Origin: JABMNT01 sp048262255
Lineage (GTDB): Bacteria; Pseudomonadota; Alphaproteobacteria; Rhodospirillales; Casp-alpha2
Reading direction: 5' to 3'
NCBI GenBank assembly: GCA_048262255.1
Contig: JBLXFH010000001.1
Span: forward strand, 992,001 to 1,056,000
DNA length: 64,000 nt
The notes beneath the pieces are model-generated. The model saw only the letters and a program-made list of their open reading frames with translations. It was not told the origin of the DNA and did no database searches. The translations under genes and the position numbers were made by a program. This document shows, piece after piece, positions 8,488 through 15,540 of this stretch; positions within the stretch are counted from its first letter, which is position 1, and the number at the start of each line of letters is the position of its first letter.

Positions 8488-9951
8488 ATGATGAGTAACT
8501 CCCAATCAACAGCGGACTCTGTCCCGCTTCTTGAGCATTACATGCTGGTCAACGGTAAATGGTCGGTTGGCGCGGGTGAGAAAATCCTGATCAATGACAA
8601 ATACCGGTTAAAACCTTTCGCTGCGGTCAAGGCGGCGACGCAAAGTCAGATCACACAGGTGATCGGTGATGCGGAAGCGGCCTACCGCAAGGGCGCCCCT
8701 GTGGCGTTTGAGCGGGGCGCCATTCTGGAACGCGCCGCAGTTTTGCTGGAAAGCCGGCTGGAGGAATTTGTCGAGAGTATGCAGGCAGAGGTCGGTTTTA
8801 CGGCTTCCGATGCGGCGGGAGAGCTCAAACGCTGCGTACAGACCCTGAAGTTGTCGGCCGAGGAAGCCCGCCGTCTGGCAGGTGACATGATCCCACTGGA
8901 AGGAGCCCCCCAGCAAGCCGGACGCCTGTCGTTCACGTTACGGGTCCCCTTGGGTGTGGTTGCCGCGATTACGCCGTTTAACGCACCGCTCAATACGGTC
9001 GCCCATAAAATCGCCCCGGCCTTTGCCGCCGGAAACGCGGTCATCCTGAAGCCCTCCACCAGCACTCCGATCACGGCATGCAAACTGGTTGAGGTTCTGG
9101 TTGATGCCGGAATGCCGGCCGGTTTTATGTCGATCGTTCAGGGATCTGCCGATGTGGCCGGATATCTGTTGGAGGACCCGCGCGTCAAGTTTTACGCCTT
9201 CACCGGCAGCACCGAGGTCGGCCGCAAGATTCAGCAGGCGGCCGGTTTGCGGCGCACCCAGATGGAATTGGGCTCCATTGCCTTCACTATCGTTTGCGAC
9301 GATGCCAATCTGGATAAGGCCTTGCCGAAGATTGTCAATGCGGCCTATCGCAAGGCCGGACAGGTCTGCACTTCCATACAGATGCTGCTGGTTCACGAAG
9401 ATATCATGGAGGTTGTCAGTGCGCGTTTGAGTGGTCTGGTGAAAGAACTGAAATATGGTGACCCCTGTGCGGCTGATACCATCGTTGGACCGCTGATCAG
9501 CGAGCAGAATGCCATACGGGTTGAATCCTGGGTTGAGGAAGCCCTTGCCAAGGGTGCGACCTGCCTGGCAGGCGGCGGCAAACGTCAGGGGGCGGTTTAT
9601 CCGCCGACACTGCTGACGGGCGTTAACGAAACCATGCAGGTGGGCTGCTGTGAGGTGTTTGGCCCGGTGATGGCGCTGGTGCCGTTCTCAACTTTCGATG
9701 AGGCCATTGATCAGGTTAATGCAACACCATTTGGGCTGGCCACCGGAGTCTTTACGAACCGTTTACTGGATGCTGTCGCAGCGGCCCACCGACTTGAAGT
9801 GGGTGGCGTTCATATTAATGAGACGTCAAGTTCGCGGGTTGATATGATGCCCTATGGCGGGTCCAAGGACAGTGGTTTTGGACGTGAAGGGCCCCGCTAT
9901 ACGGTGCATGAAATGACAGAGGAGCGGGTCGTCAGCATTTCGACATTGTAA
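8488..9951 (+). CDS. Aldehyde dehydrogenase family protein
   Basis: A 487-residue NAD(P)-dependent aldehyde dehydrogenase that would convert an aldehyde to its acid. Seen: 'GVVAAITPFNAPLNTVAHKIAPAFAAGNAVILKPS' (cofactor-binding region), 'FTGSTEVGRKI' (nucleotide loop), the general-base Glu in 'MELGS', the nucleophile Cys in 'GQVCTS', and 'EVFGPVMALVPF' near the C-terminus. The usual ELGG motif reads ELGS here. AAAAGGA lies 7 bases before a double ATG (8488/8491), so either could start translation. It follows the transporter gene by 18 bases and is probably cotranscribed. Related enzymes act on lactaldehyde, glycolaldehyde or aromatic aldehydes; the substrate here is unknown. Confidence 0.9.
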   Translation: MMSNSQSTADSVPLLEHYMLVNGKWSVGAGEKILINDKYRLKPFAAVKAATQSQITQVIGDAEAAYRKGAPVAFERGAILERAAVLLESRLEEFVESMQAEVGFTASDAAGELKRCVQTLKLSAEEARRLAGDMIPLEGAPQQAGRLSFTLRVPLGVVAAITPFNAPLNTVAHKIAPAFAAGNAVILKPSTSTPITACKLVEVLVDAGMPAGFMSIVQGSADVAGYLLEDPRVKFYAFTGSTEVGRKIQQAAGLRRTQMELGSIAFTIVCDDANLDKALPKIVNAAYRKAGQVCTSIQMLLVHEDIMEVVSARLSGLVKELKYGDPCAADTIVGPLISEQNAIRVESWVEEALAKGATCLAGGGKRQGAVYPPTLLTGVNETMQVGCCEVFGPVMALVPFSTFDEAIDQVNATPFGLATGVFTNRLLDAVAAAHRLEVGGVHINETSSSRVDMMPYGGSKDSGFGREGPRYTVHEMTEERVVSISTL

Positions 9952-10004
9952 AAGGCGGCTGGGTGTTCCGGGTGCTGGAATTTTAATTAGTTGGAGTTCA
10001 TTAA

Positions 10005-10727
10005 ATGAGTAAAAAGATAGTCTTGATTTTTGGTGGGTCGCGCGGAATTGGTGCCGCCTGCGTACAATCGTTCGTTCAGGACGGGTATGACGTGGCTTAT
10101 ACATACGTCAAAAACCCGCCGAGCGCTGATGAGATCGGTGATGCGGGCAACACCAAGGCCTACCGGGTTGATATTCGCGAGTTGTCGGAAGTTGCCCAGG
10201 TGTTTGCTGATGTGGAAAAAGACTTCGGTGCCGCGCCGACCTGTGTTGTCGCCAATGCCGGTATCAATCTGCCGCCGTCACCAATCGCCAGTTTTGCACC
10301 CGATGATTTCCGTTTACTGGTCGAGGTCAATATCGTTGGCGCATTCAACATTCTGACCAATGCGGCGCAACGCGTCGCCGATAACGGGACGATTATCGCC
10401 ATCACCACCTCCATGGTTCGCTTTGCCGTTCCCAATGGTGGCGCGTACACCGCAACAAAAGGCGCGGTGGAATGTATGGTGCGCTCCATGTCGAAAGAGC
10501 TGGCTGGGCGTGGTATTCGCGTCAATGCGGTTGCTCCGGGCCCGGTCGATACAGACCTGTTCCGGATCGGCAAGACCGAGGAAGTGATTGCCAAAATGGG
10601 AACGTTCAGCCCCTTTAACCGGGTTGGCGAGCCAGCTGAAGTGGCCGAGGTCGTGACGTTCCTGGCGTCTGACAAGGCATCGTGGGTGCATGGTCAAATT
10701 GTCCAGCCCAATGGCGGTATGGTCTAG
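10005..10727 (+). CDS. Short-chain dehydrogenase/reductase (SDR)
   Basis: A 240-residue classical SDR. The nucleotide-binding motif is 'GGSRGIG' near the N-terminus, followed by 'NAG', the catalytic Ser in 'ITTSM', 'YTATK' (Tyr and Lys of the active site) and 'APGPVDTDLF'. The N-terminus resembles the FabG/BudC-like group that oxidises secondary alcohols or reduces ketones with NAD(P). 'VAYTYVKNPPS' after strand 2 lacks a clear Asp at the adenine-ribose position, so NADP use is possible. It lies in the catabolic cluster 53 bases after the aldehyde dehydrogenase gene and is a candidate for oxidising a hydroxyl on the imported substrate. Confidence 0.88.
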   Translation: MSKKIVLIFGGSRGIGAACVQSFVQDGYDVAYTYVKNPPSADEIGDAGNTKAYRVDIRELSEVAQVFADVEKDFGAAPTCVVANAGINLPPSPIASFAPDDFRLLVEVNIVGAFNILTNAAQRVADNGTIIAITTSMVRFAVPNGGAYTATKGAVECMVRSMSKELAGRGIRVNAVAPGPVDTDLFRIGKTEEVIAKMGTFSPFNRVGEPAEVAEVVTFLASDKASWVHGQIVQPNGGMV

Positions 10728-10743
10728 ATTCTGGATAAGGACT

Positions 10744-10771
10744 GACGGCGGCGCTTCAGGGTGCTGCCGTC
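10744..10771 (+). other. Intercistronic hairpin
   Basis: GACGGCGGC (10744-10752) can pair with GCTGCCGTC (10763-10771) through nine pairs including one G-T, with a 10-base loop. It lies between the SDR gene and the next ORF. No proper T-run follows, so it is more likely an RNA-processing or stability element, or a weak terminator, than a full stop signal. Confidence 0.4.
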
Positions 10772-10798
10772 GCGATGTTTCGATTTGAGGTGCGTTAA

Positions 10799-11479
10799 AT
10801 GAAAGCAAATGAGGCCCGGGGCATATTGGCGATCTGGCATGATATGGTGCCGGAACACGAACAGGCGGTGAATGACTGGTACAATCACGAGCATCATCGC
10901 GAGCGTATGGAAATGCCGGGGTTTTTCTCGGCACGCCGTCATGTCGCCCTGCAGGGGGAGCCCAAGTATTTTGTCTTTTACGAAACCACTGACCCTTCGG
11001 TGCTGGATTCGGAAACTTATCTCGCGGGCGTCAACAACCCGTCGCCCTGGACCCAGAGATCCATGCCCCACTACCGGAATACCAACCGTCTGGTCTGCAC
11101 CCGCCAGGCGTATTTAGGGGTGGGGCATGGCGCCTGCGTCATGACATTACGGTTTGCGACCTCTAATCCCGCTGGCATGGCATCGAACGCAGAGATGCAA
11201 AAGCGGACCGAAGCGCTTCTTCAGGAGCCGGGAATCGCCAGTCTGCAAATTTGGCAACTGGATGCGGCGCGCACGCATTTGCCGACAAAGGAGAAAGAAA
11301 TCCGTGGCGAGCCCGACGGCGCGGCAGATGGGGTCATTCTGTTGACCGGCAATTACCCGGAGCAGGTGCGGGCCGCTGCGCAAAAACATCTGGATGCGCA
11401 AGAGCTTGTAAACGCAGAGCTTTTTGACAAGGCGCCGGATGTCGGCCTGTATCAGTTGATTTTCACTATGGGAGGGTAG
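10799..11479 (+). CDS. Uncharacterised protein, probable dimeric alpha/beta barrel fold
   Basis: A 226-residue protein that I do not recognise as a named enzyme. It seems to contain two ferredoxin-like halves: one near the N-terminus ('ILAIWHDMVPEHEQAVNDWYNHEHHRERM', then 'YFVFYETTD') and a second from about residue 110 ('GACVMTLRFATSN' onward, ending 'VGLYQLIFTMGG'). Cytosolic proteins of this kind (EthD or ABM-like) occur in catabolic clusters as lyases, monooxygenases or isomerases without large cofactors. The cluster of His, Asp and Glu in 'WYNHEHHRERME' could form an active site. It sits 71 bases after the SDR gene on the same strand. Confidence 0.65.
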   Translation: MKANEARGILAIWHDMVPEHEQAVNDWYNHEHHRERMEMPGFFSARRHVALQGEPKYFVFYETTDPSVLDSETYLAGVNNPSPWTQRSMPHYRNTNRLVCTRQAYLGVGHGACVMTLRFATSNPAGMASNAEMQKRTEALLQEPGIASLQIWQLDAARTHLPTKEKEIRGEPDGAADGVILLTGNYPEQVRAAAQKHLDAQELVNAELFDKAPDVGLYQLIFTMGG

Positions 11480-11540
11480 GCGGGTTTTATGCCCTGTCCG
11501 GTTGGTTTGACCGCCCGGTCATACCGCCATTCAAACACGG

Positions 11541-11550
11541 TTGTGTACAA
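11541..11550. promoter_or_regulatory. Putative GntR autoregulatory operator
   Basis: TTGTGTACAA contains GTGTAC (11543-11548), the half-module found doubled at 13325-13341 and, as GTATAC, at 3562-3578. It lies 57 bases before the GntR start codon and overlaps a possible -10 box, TACAAT (11546-11551). No second copy is found 10 bp to either side. The expected use is autoregulation; this is inferred from position and similarity. Confidence 0.45.
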
Positions 11551-11571
11551 TTGAAGAGGAGTGATTTAGTT

Positions 11572-11604
11572 ATGAAGGCGACTTGTATAAATCACGAGAC
11601 TTAA
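11572..11604 (+). CDS. Possible 10-codon leader ORF before the GntR gene
   Basis: ATG at 11572 opens a 10-codon frame (MKATCINHET) that ends with TAA at 11602-11604, two bases before the GntR ATG at 11607. It has a better ribosome site (GAAGAGGAG, 11553-11561) than the GntR gene itself, so ribosomes finishing it could restart on the regulator gene. It shows no amino-acid run typical of attenuation peptides. It may simply be a coupling device, or chance. Confidence 0.35.
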   Translation: MKATCINHET

Positions 11605-11606
11605 AC

Positions 11607-12311
11607 ATGGCAAAACCGGCGAAGACAAAGTCTACAGGCGTCAACCGCGATCAGCTTGGCGGCAGCGCTTATGACCAGATTCGCGACGCCCTCGGCAAAG
11701 GGCGGTTCCAACCGGGCGTTCGGGTGACTGAAAATGAAATCGCCAGCTGGCTGAATATGAGCCGGACTCCGGTCCGCGAAGCGATTTTCCGGCTGGAGGC
11801 GGAAGGCCTGCTGGTTCACAAGCCGCGTCAGGGGCTGACCGTGGCTGAGCTCGACTATCAGGCCGTGATTGAGCTTTATGAAATGCGGGAAGTTCTGGAA
11901 GGCACGGCGGCCGCAGCGGCGGCCGCTCACGCCTCGCCGGCGGAAGTTGAGGCCTTGCGCGAAATGCTCGATATTGAAAGCAAGTTGAGCGGTGACGAGC
12001 CGGCGAAAGCGGCGCAAGCCAACCAGCGGTTTCACCAGATTATCAGCCATGCGGCGCATAACCGCTATCTTCTGAAAAGCCTGAGTGCGCTCAGCGACGC
12101 CATGATTTTGCTGGGGCATACAACCCTTTCTTTGCCGGGTCGCCATGAAACCGCGCTCGATGAGCATAAAAAAATCGTCGAAGCCATTGAAGCAGGGAAC
12201 GCTGATGCAGCCCGCGAAGCCGCATCTGGGCATATCCGCGCGGCTCAGCGCTCTCGGGTCATGATGATCCTGAGCGGCAACGATATTGCAGGCACTCAAA
12301 GCAGCGAATAG
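11607..12311 (+). CDS. GntR-family regulator, FCD subgroup
   Basis: A 234-residue regulator with an N-terminal winged helix-turn-helix ('FQPGVRVTENEIASWLNMSRTPVREAIFRLEAEGLL') and an all-helical FCD effector domain. The FCD metal-site pattern is visible as 'NQRFH', 'DEHKKIV' and 'GHIRAA'; such metals usually help bind a carboxylate effector. A run of seven Ala in 'EGTAAAAAAAHAS' replaces the usual mixed helix. I chose the ATG at 11607; an in-frame TTG at 11583 has no ribosome site. It lies in the middle of the catabolic island, and the GTRTAC sites at 3562, 11543 and 13325 are its likely targets, which would make it the island's specific repressor. Confidence 0.9.
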   Translation: MAKPAKTKSTGVNRDQLGGSAYDQIRDALGKGRFQPGVRVTENEIASWLNMSRTPVREAIFRLEAEGLLVHKPRQGLTVAELDYQAVIELYEMREVLEGTAAAAAAAHASPAEVEALREMLDIESKLSGDEPAKAAQANQRFHQIISHAAHNRYLLKSLSALSDAMILLGHTTLSLPGRHETALDEHKKIVEAIEAGNADAAREAASGHIRAAQRSRVMMILSGNDIAGTQSSE

Positions 12312-12321
12312 CCCCTAAGGT

Positions 12322-13281
12322 CTATGCGTTCATGGCTGTGCGGGTCGCTTCCAAATAGGCGACGAGCCCGTCGCGCATGTTAAAGCGTGGCGTGTAACCC
12401 AAAACGTCATGCGCCCGCTTAACAATCAGCGCTCCCTTTTCGACGGCCAGTGCCGAGGCATTGGGGAGCCCGTGTTCATAAGCGCCGGGGCCGACGGAAA
12501 TGTCGGCGCCGGGTACCAGTTCGCGAATGATCTCAACCATATCGGACAGTTTGGTCGCGACGCCGCTACCCAGATTATAAGCATCATAGGGGCAGGACGA
12601 GTGATCAAGCGCCCGCAGGACGCCATCGACCACGTCGTCAATATAGGTGTGATCAACAATCATGTCCGCGCCCCAGGGCAAGTGACAGGTGCCACCGGTG
12701 ACTGCGGCATCAATAAAGATTTTCGGTACCCGGAGCCGTGGCAGGCCCGGCCCGTAGACCCAGCAGGTCCGCATGTTGATGACTTCTGTGCCGTACATGG
12801 CTCGATAGCTGCGGCCCAGATGCTCGACGGCCAGTTTGGAAATACCGTATGCCATCATCGGGTTTTGTGGATGCGACTCGTCGATTTCGGACTGTTCGAA
12901 GTTGCCGTAGGTTTCTTCCGAACTCATATGGATGATGCGCGGAATACCATAGAGCCGAGCCGCCTCGAACAGGTTGATCGCACCTTCCACGTTGACTTGC
13001 ATGGTCCGGTAGGGCGCCTGTACGGAGGCCAGAACACCAACGATGGCGGCACAATGTAAAATGGCATCCGGCGGATCGTCCTTGATAATCTCGATCAGCC
13101 GAGGCAATTCGGTGATTTCACAGATTTCGACGTTCACCCGGTCGCTGGAAGTTGCCAGCTGGTAAAGACCGTCACCGATATGCAGATCAATGGCTGTCAC
13201 CCGGTCTCCGCGCGCGGAGAGGGCTTTGGTCAGGGCGAGGCCGATAAATCCGGAAGCGCCTGTTACAAGGATATGTTTCAT
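12322..13281 (-). CDS. NAD-dependent epimerase/dehydratase family protein
   Basis: A 319-residue extended SDR. It starts with the Rossmann motif 'MKHILVTGASGFIG', has the catalytic Tyr/Lys in 'YGISK', a Ser/Thr in 'MSSEETYG', and 'NMRTCWVYGPG' downstream. Family members epimerise, dehydrate or oxidise sugar nucleotides, but some in catabolic clusters oxidise free sugars or uronates, so a role in the island's pathway is plausible. The ATG at 13281 is chosen because the fold starts there with GGGGGG upstream; an in-frame ATG at 13302 would add seven residues. The gene converges on the GntR gene (10-base gap) and is divergent from the flavin dehydrogenase, sharing an operator-like region. Confidence 0.82.
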   Translation of the reverse strand: MKHILVTGASGFIGLALTKALSARGDRVTAIDLHIGDGLYQLATSSDRVNVEICEITELPRLIEIIKDDPPDAILHCAAIVGVLASVQAPYRTMQVNVEGAINLFEAARLYGIPRIIHMSSEETYGNFEQSEIDESHPQNPMMAYGISKLAVEHLGRSYRAMYGTEVINMRTCWVYGPGLPRLRVPKIFIDAAVTGGTCHLPWGADMIVDHTYIDDVVDGVLRALDHSSCPYDAYNLGSGVATKLSDMVEIIRELVPGADISVGPGAYEHGLPNASALAVEKGALIVKRAHDVLGYTPRFNMRDGLVAYLEATRTAMNA

Positions 13282-13324
13282 TTTTTGCCCCCCGGCTTTC
13301 ATTATTGATTGGGTCTTTTATGAA

Positions 13325-13341
13325 GTGTACAAATGTATACA
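13325..13341. promoter_or_regulatory. Tandem GTGTAC/GTATAC operator in a divergent promoter
   Basis: GTGTAC (13325-13330) and GTATAC (13335-13340) are spaced 10 bp apart; the second is part of the perfect 8-bp palindrome TGTATACA (13334-13341). The layout matches the site at 3562-3578. It lies between the divergent epimerase-like gene (start 13281) and FAD dehydrogenase gene (start 13394-13433), so one site could control both. Binding by the GntR protein at 11607 is inferred. Confidence 0.6.
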
Positions 13342-13393
13342 TCATGGGGTTGGACGGGGTCAATGTGGACGCTCGGAAAATGATCTGGAATGA

Positions 13394-15130
13394 ATGCGCC
13401 AACAGGTCTGCGTTAATAAATATGGACGGATGATGACGATTACGGAACAAACATATGATGTGGTGGTGATTGGGGCCGGTGCCGGCGGCATGGCGGCAGC
13501 CATAACCGCAGCGACAGAAGGTCTGAGTGTCGTCGTTGTCGAAAAGATGGCTTATGCGGGCGGCGCGGCGGCGATCTCTGGCGGTATGGTCTGGGCCCCG
13601 AACAGCCACCTGTCGAATGCGGAACCCGGGACCGACAACCTTGAGCAGGCGACCCGTTATCTGGACGCTCTGGCCGGACAGAATCAACTCAAGCCATTGC
13701 GCCAAGCCTATCTGGAAAAAGCACCGCAGGCGATCGCTTATCTGGATAAAAAAACGCATGTGAAGTTGACGCCGGTGCCTTTTTATCCCGACTACCACCC
13801 GGAATTGCCGGGGGCGACGACAAAGGGCCGGGTACTTGAGCCCGTCCCCTTCGATGGTCGGGAGCTCGGTCGGGACTTCGCCCGATTGGGCCCGCCCTTG
13901 CCGGAGTTCACCCTGCTGGGCGGCATGATGGTAGCGCGCCCCGATCTCGTTCATTTCCGCAATCTCTTCAAATCGCCAAAATCCATGTTACGGGTCCTCC
14001 GGCTGATTGCTGCCTATGGGATTCAACGCCTGCGTTATCCGCGTGGCACCAGTCTGGTTCTGGGCAATGCGCTGGTTGGGCGCATGTTGAAATCGCTGCA
14101 GGACCTGAACGTCCCCATTCTGTATGAGGCAACCACTCAAAGCCTGATCGAATCTGCCAGTCGGATTGCTGGGGCTGTGGTGGAAACGCCGTCCGGCACT
14201 TGTCGTCTGTTGGCGCGAAAAGGCGTTGTGCTGGCGACGGGTGGTTATTCGCACAATCAGGACATGCGCCATAAATACCTGCCAGCCAACGCCGGGCCGT
14301 TCTCGGCATCCGCTAAAAGCAACACTGGCGACGGCTTGCAATTGGCGCTCGATAATGGGGCGGTGGTGCCTGGCGATGACGGCAACAACGCCTATTGGGC
14401 ACCGGTCTCGTGTTTTGTTCGGGCCAATGGCGCGCCGGCGGTGTTCCCGCATACGGTGACGGACCGCGGCAAACCGGGCATGCTGGCGGTCAACAGCCAG
14501 GGCTTGCGGTTTACAAATGAATCAAATTCCTATCATGATTTTGTTCTGGCCATGCTGGAAACAGATGCGCTGCACGCGTGCATTCCTTCCTATCTGGTCT
14601 GTGACAAGGCATCGCTTTGGCAGTACGGGCTGGGCGCTATCAAACCCATGAATTTAAGCCTCAAGCCCTTCGTGAAAAGCGGTTATCTGATCAAAGCCGA
14701 AACCCTGCCGGACCTGGCAGATCAGTTGGCGGTTCCCCGGGACTCATTTCTGCAAACCATCGCCACCTATAATGCGGATGCATTAAAAGGCGTCGACAGC
14801 CAGTTTGGTCGCGGTGGCAATGCCTATCATCGTTATGTGGGGGATGCGGCGAACGCGCCCAACCCCTGCATGCGGCCTGTCGAGACCGGCCCGTTCTATG
14901 CGGTAAAACTCTATCCGGCCGACCTGGGAACAGCCGCCGGCTTGAAGACGGATGGACAGGGTCAGGTGCTGGCCGCTGATGAGACCCCGATCAAAGGGCT
15001 ATATGCGGCAGGTAATGACATGAACTCGATCATGGCCGGAAGCTATCCGGGCCCGGGGATCACACTGGGCCCGGCATTGGTTTTCGGTTATTTGGCAGCC
15101 ATGCACATGGCGCACGGGGTGGACAAATAA
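13394..15130 (+). CDS. FAD-dependent oxidoreductase, 3-ketosteroid-dehydrogenase-like
   Basis: A flavoprotein of up to 578 residues. The dinucleotide motif 'VVVIGAGAGGMAAAITAA' is near the N-terminus, with 'GGAAAISGGMVWAPNSH' just after it. Near the C-terminus 'GLYAAGND' and 'AGSYPGPGITLGPALVFG' are the hallmark of the 3-ketosteroid delta-1-dehydrogenase/FAD_binding_2 group. These enzymes introduce a C=C bond next to a carbonyl in steroids or other alicyclic or carboxylic substrates. The start is uncertain: the ATG at 13394 gives the longest form, whereas ATGs at 13430/13433, with GGACGG just before, begin nearer the fold. It is followed after 18 bases by an ABM-domain gene and preceded by the tandem operator. 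Confidence 0.85.
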   Translation: MRQQVCVNKYGRMMTITEQTYDVVVIGAGAGGMAAAITAATEGLSVVVVEKMAYAGGAAAISGGMVWAPNSHLSNAEPGTDNLEQATRYLDALAGQNQLKPLRQAYLEKAPQAIAYLDKKTHVKLTPVPFYPDYHPELPGATTKGRVLEPVPFDGRELGRDFARLGPPLPEFTLLGGMMVARPDLVHFRNLFKSPKSMLRVLRLIAAYGIQRLRYPRGTSLVLGNALVGRMLKSLQDLNVPILYEATTQSLIESASRIAGAVVETPSGTCRLLARKGVVLATGGYSHNQDMRHKYLPANAGPFSASAKSNTGDGLQLALDNGAVVPGDDGNNAYWAPVSCFVRANGAPAVFPHTVTDRGKPGMLAVNSQGLRFTNESNSYHDFVLAMLETDALHACIPSYLVCDKASLWQYGLGAIKPMNLSLKPFVKSGYLIKAETLPDLADQLAVPRDSFLQTIATYNADALKGVDSQFGRGGNAYHRYVGDAANAPNPCMRPVETGPFYAVKLYPADLGTAAGLKTDGQGQVLAADETPIKGLYAAGNDMNSIMAGSYPGPGITLGPALVFGYLAAMHMAHGVDK

Positions 15131-15148
15131 CAGTTAAAGGAGAGGTTT

Positions 15149-15445
15149 ATGTTTGCATTGTCACTGGTTGTCGAGCTTGAGATCAAACCGCAGCATTGGG
15201 AAGATTTTCTCGACCGCGCACGGATTCACCGGGCCAATATACTGGCCAATGAAAAAGGTGTTGAGCGCTTTGATATTCTGGTGTCTGAAGAAGCGGCGCA
15301 TACGGTTTATCTCTATGAAACCTACGTTGATCAGGCCGCGCTGGACCTGCATTTCGAGACTCCTTACATGAAGGAATATCAGGAAATCACCGCAGACTGG
15401 GTCGCCAAGCGGAAACGCGCGCTTTGTCGCAACGCCAGCGTATAG
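15149..15445 (+). CDS. ABM-domain protein (putative quinol monooxygenase family)
   Basis: A 98-residue single-domain protein of the antibiotic biosynthesis monooxygenase fold, a ferredoxin-like dimer. 'LSLVVELEIKPQHWEDFLDRARIHRANILANEKGVERFDILVS' and 'VYLYETYVDQAALDLHFETPYMKEY' match the beta-alpha-beta core and the conserved His-containing segment near the end of the domain. YgiN-like members oxidise hydroquinones without a cofactor; LsrG-like members isomerise phosphorylated signals. A strong AAAGGAGAGG (15135-15144) precedes the ATG. It is cotranscribed with the FAD dehydrogenase and the pair is closed by the terminator at 15459-15501. Confidence 0.82.
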   Translation: MFALSLVVELEIKPQHWEDFLDRARIHRANILANEKGVERFDILVSEEAAHTVYLYETYVDQAALDLHFETPYMKEYQEITADWVAKRKRALCRNASV

Positions 15446-15458
15446 ACCAGAATTCATG

Positions 15459-15501
15459 ACAACACGCCCCCATAGCCAGCAAGCTCATGGGGGCGTGTTG
15501 T
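15459..15501. terminator. Terminator hairpin between convergent genes
   Basis: ACAACACGCCCCCAT (15459-15473) pairs perfectly over 15 bp with 15487-15501, with a 13-base loop. It lies between the plus-strand ABM gene and the minus-strand RND gene that ends at 15541, where a two-way terminator is expected. The T-run is short on either strand (TTGTTT on the plus side), but the stem is very stable. Confidence 0.7.
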
Positions 15502-15540
15502 TTCGATGAAACGGTGCGAAGGGTGCTAGCCGTCGGGGTT

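Noticed and set aside
12409..13059. Long plus-strand open frame (216 codons) opposite the epimerase-like gene
   Set aside because: It is the antisense shadow of a well-conserved Rossmann-fold gene; its translation has no recognisable domain and no ribosome site.
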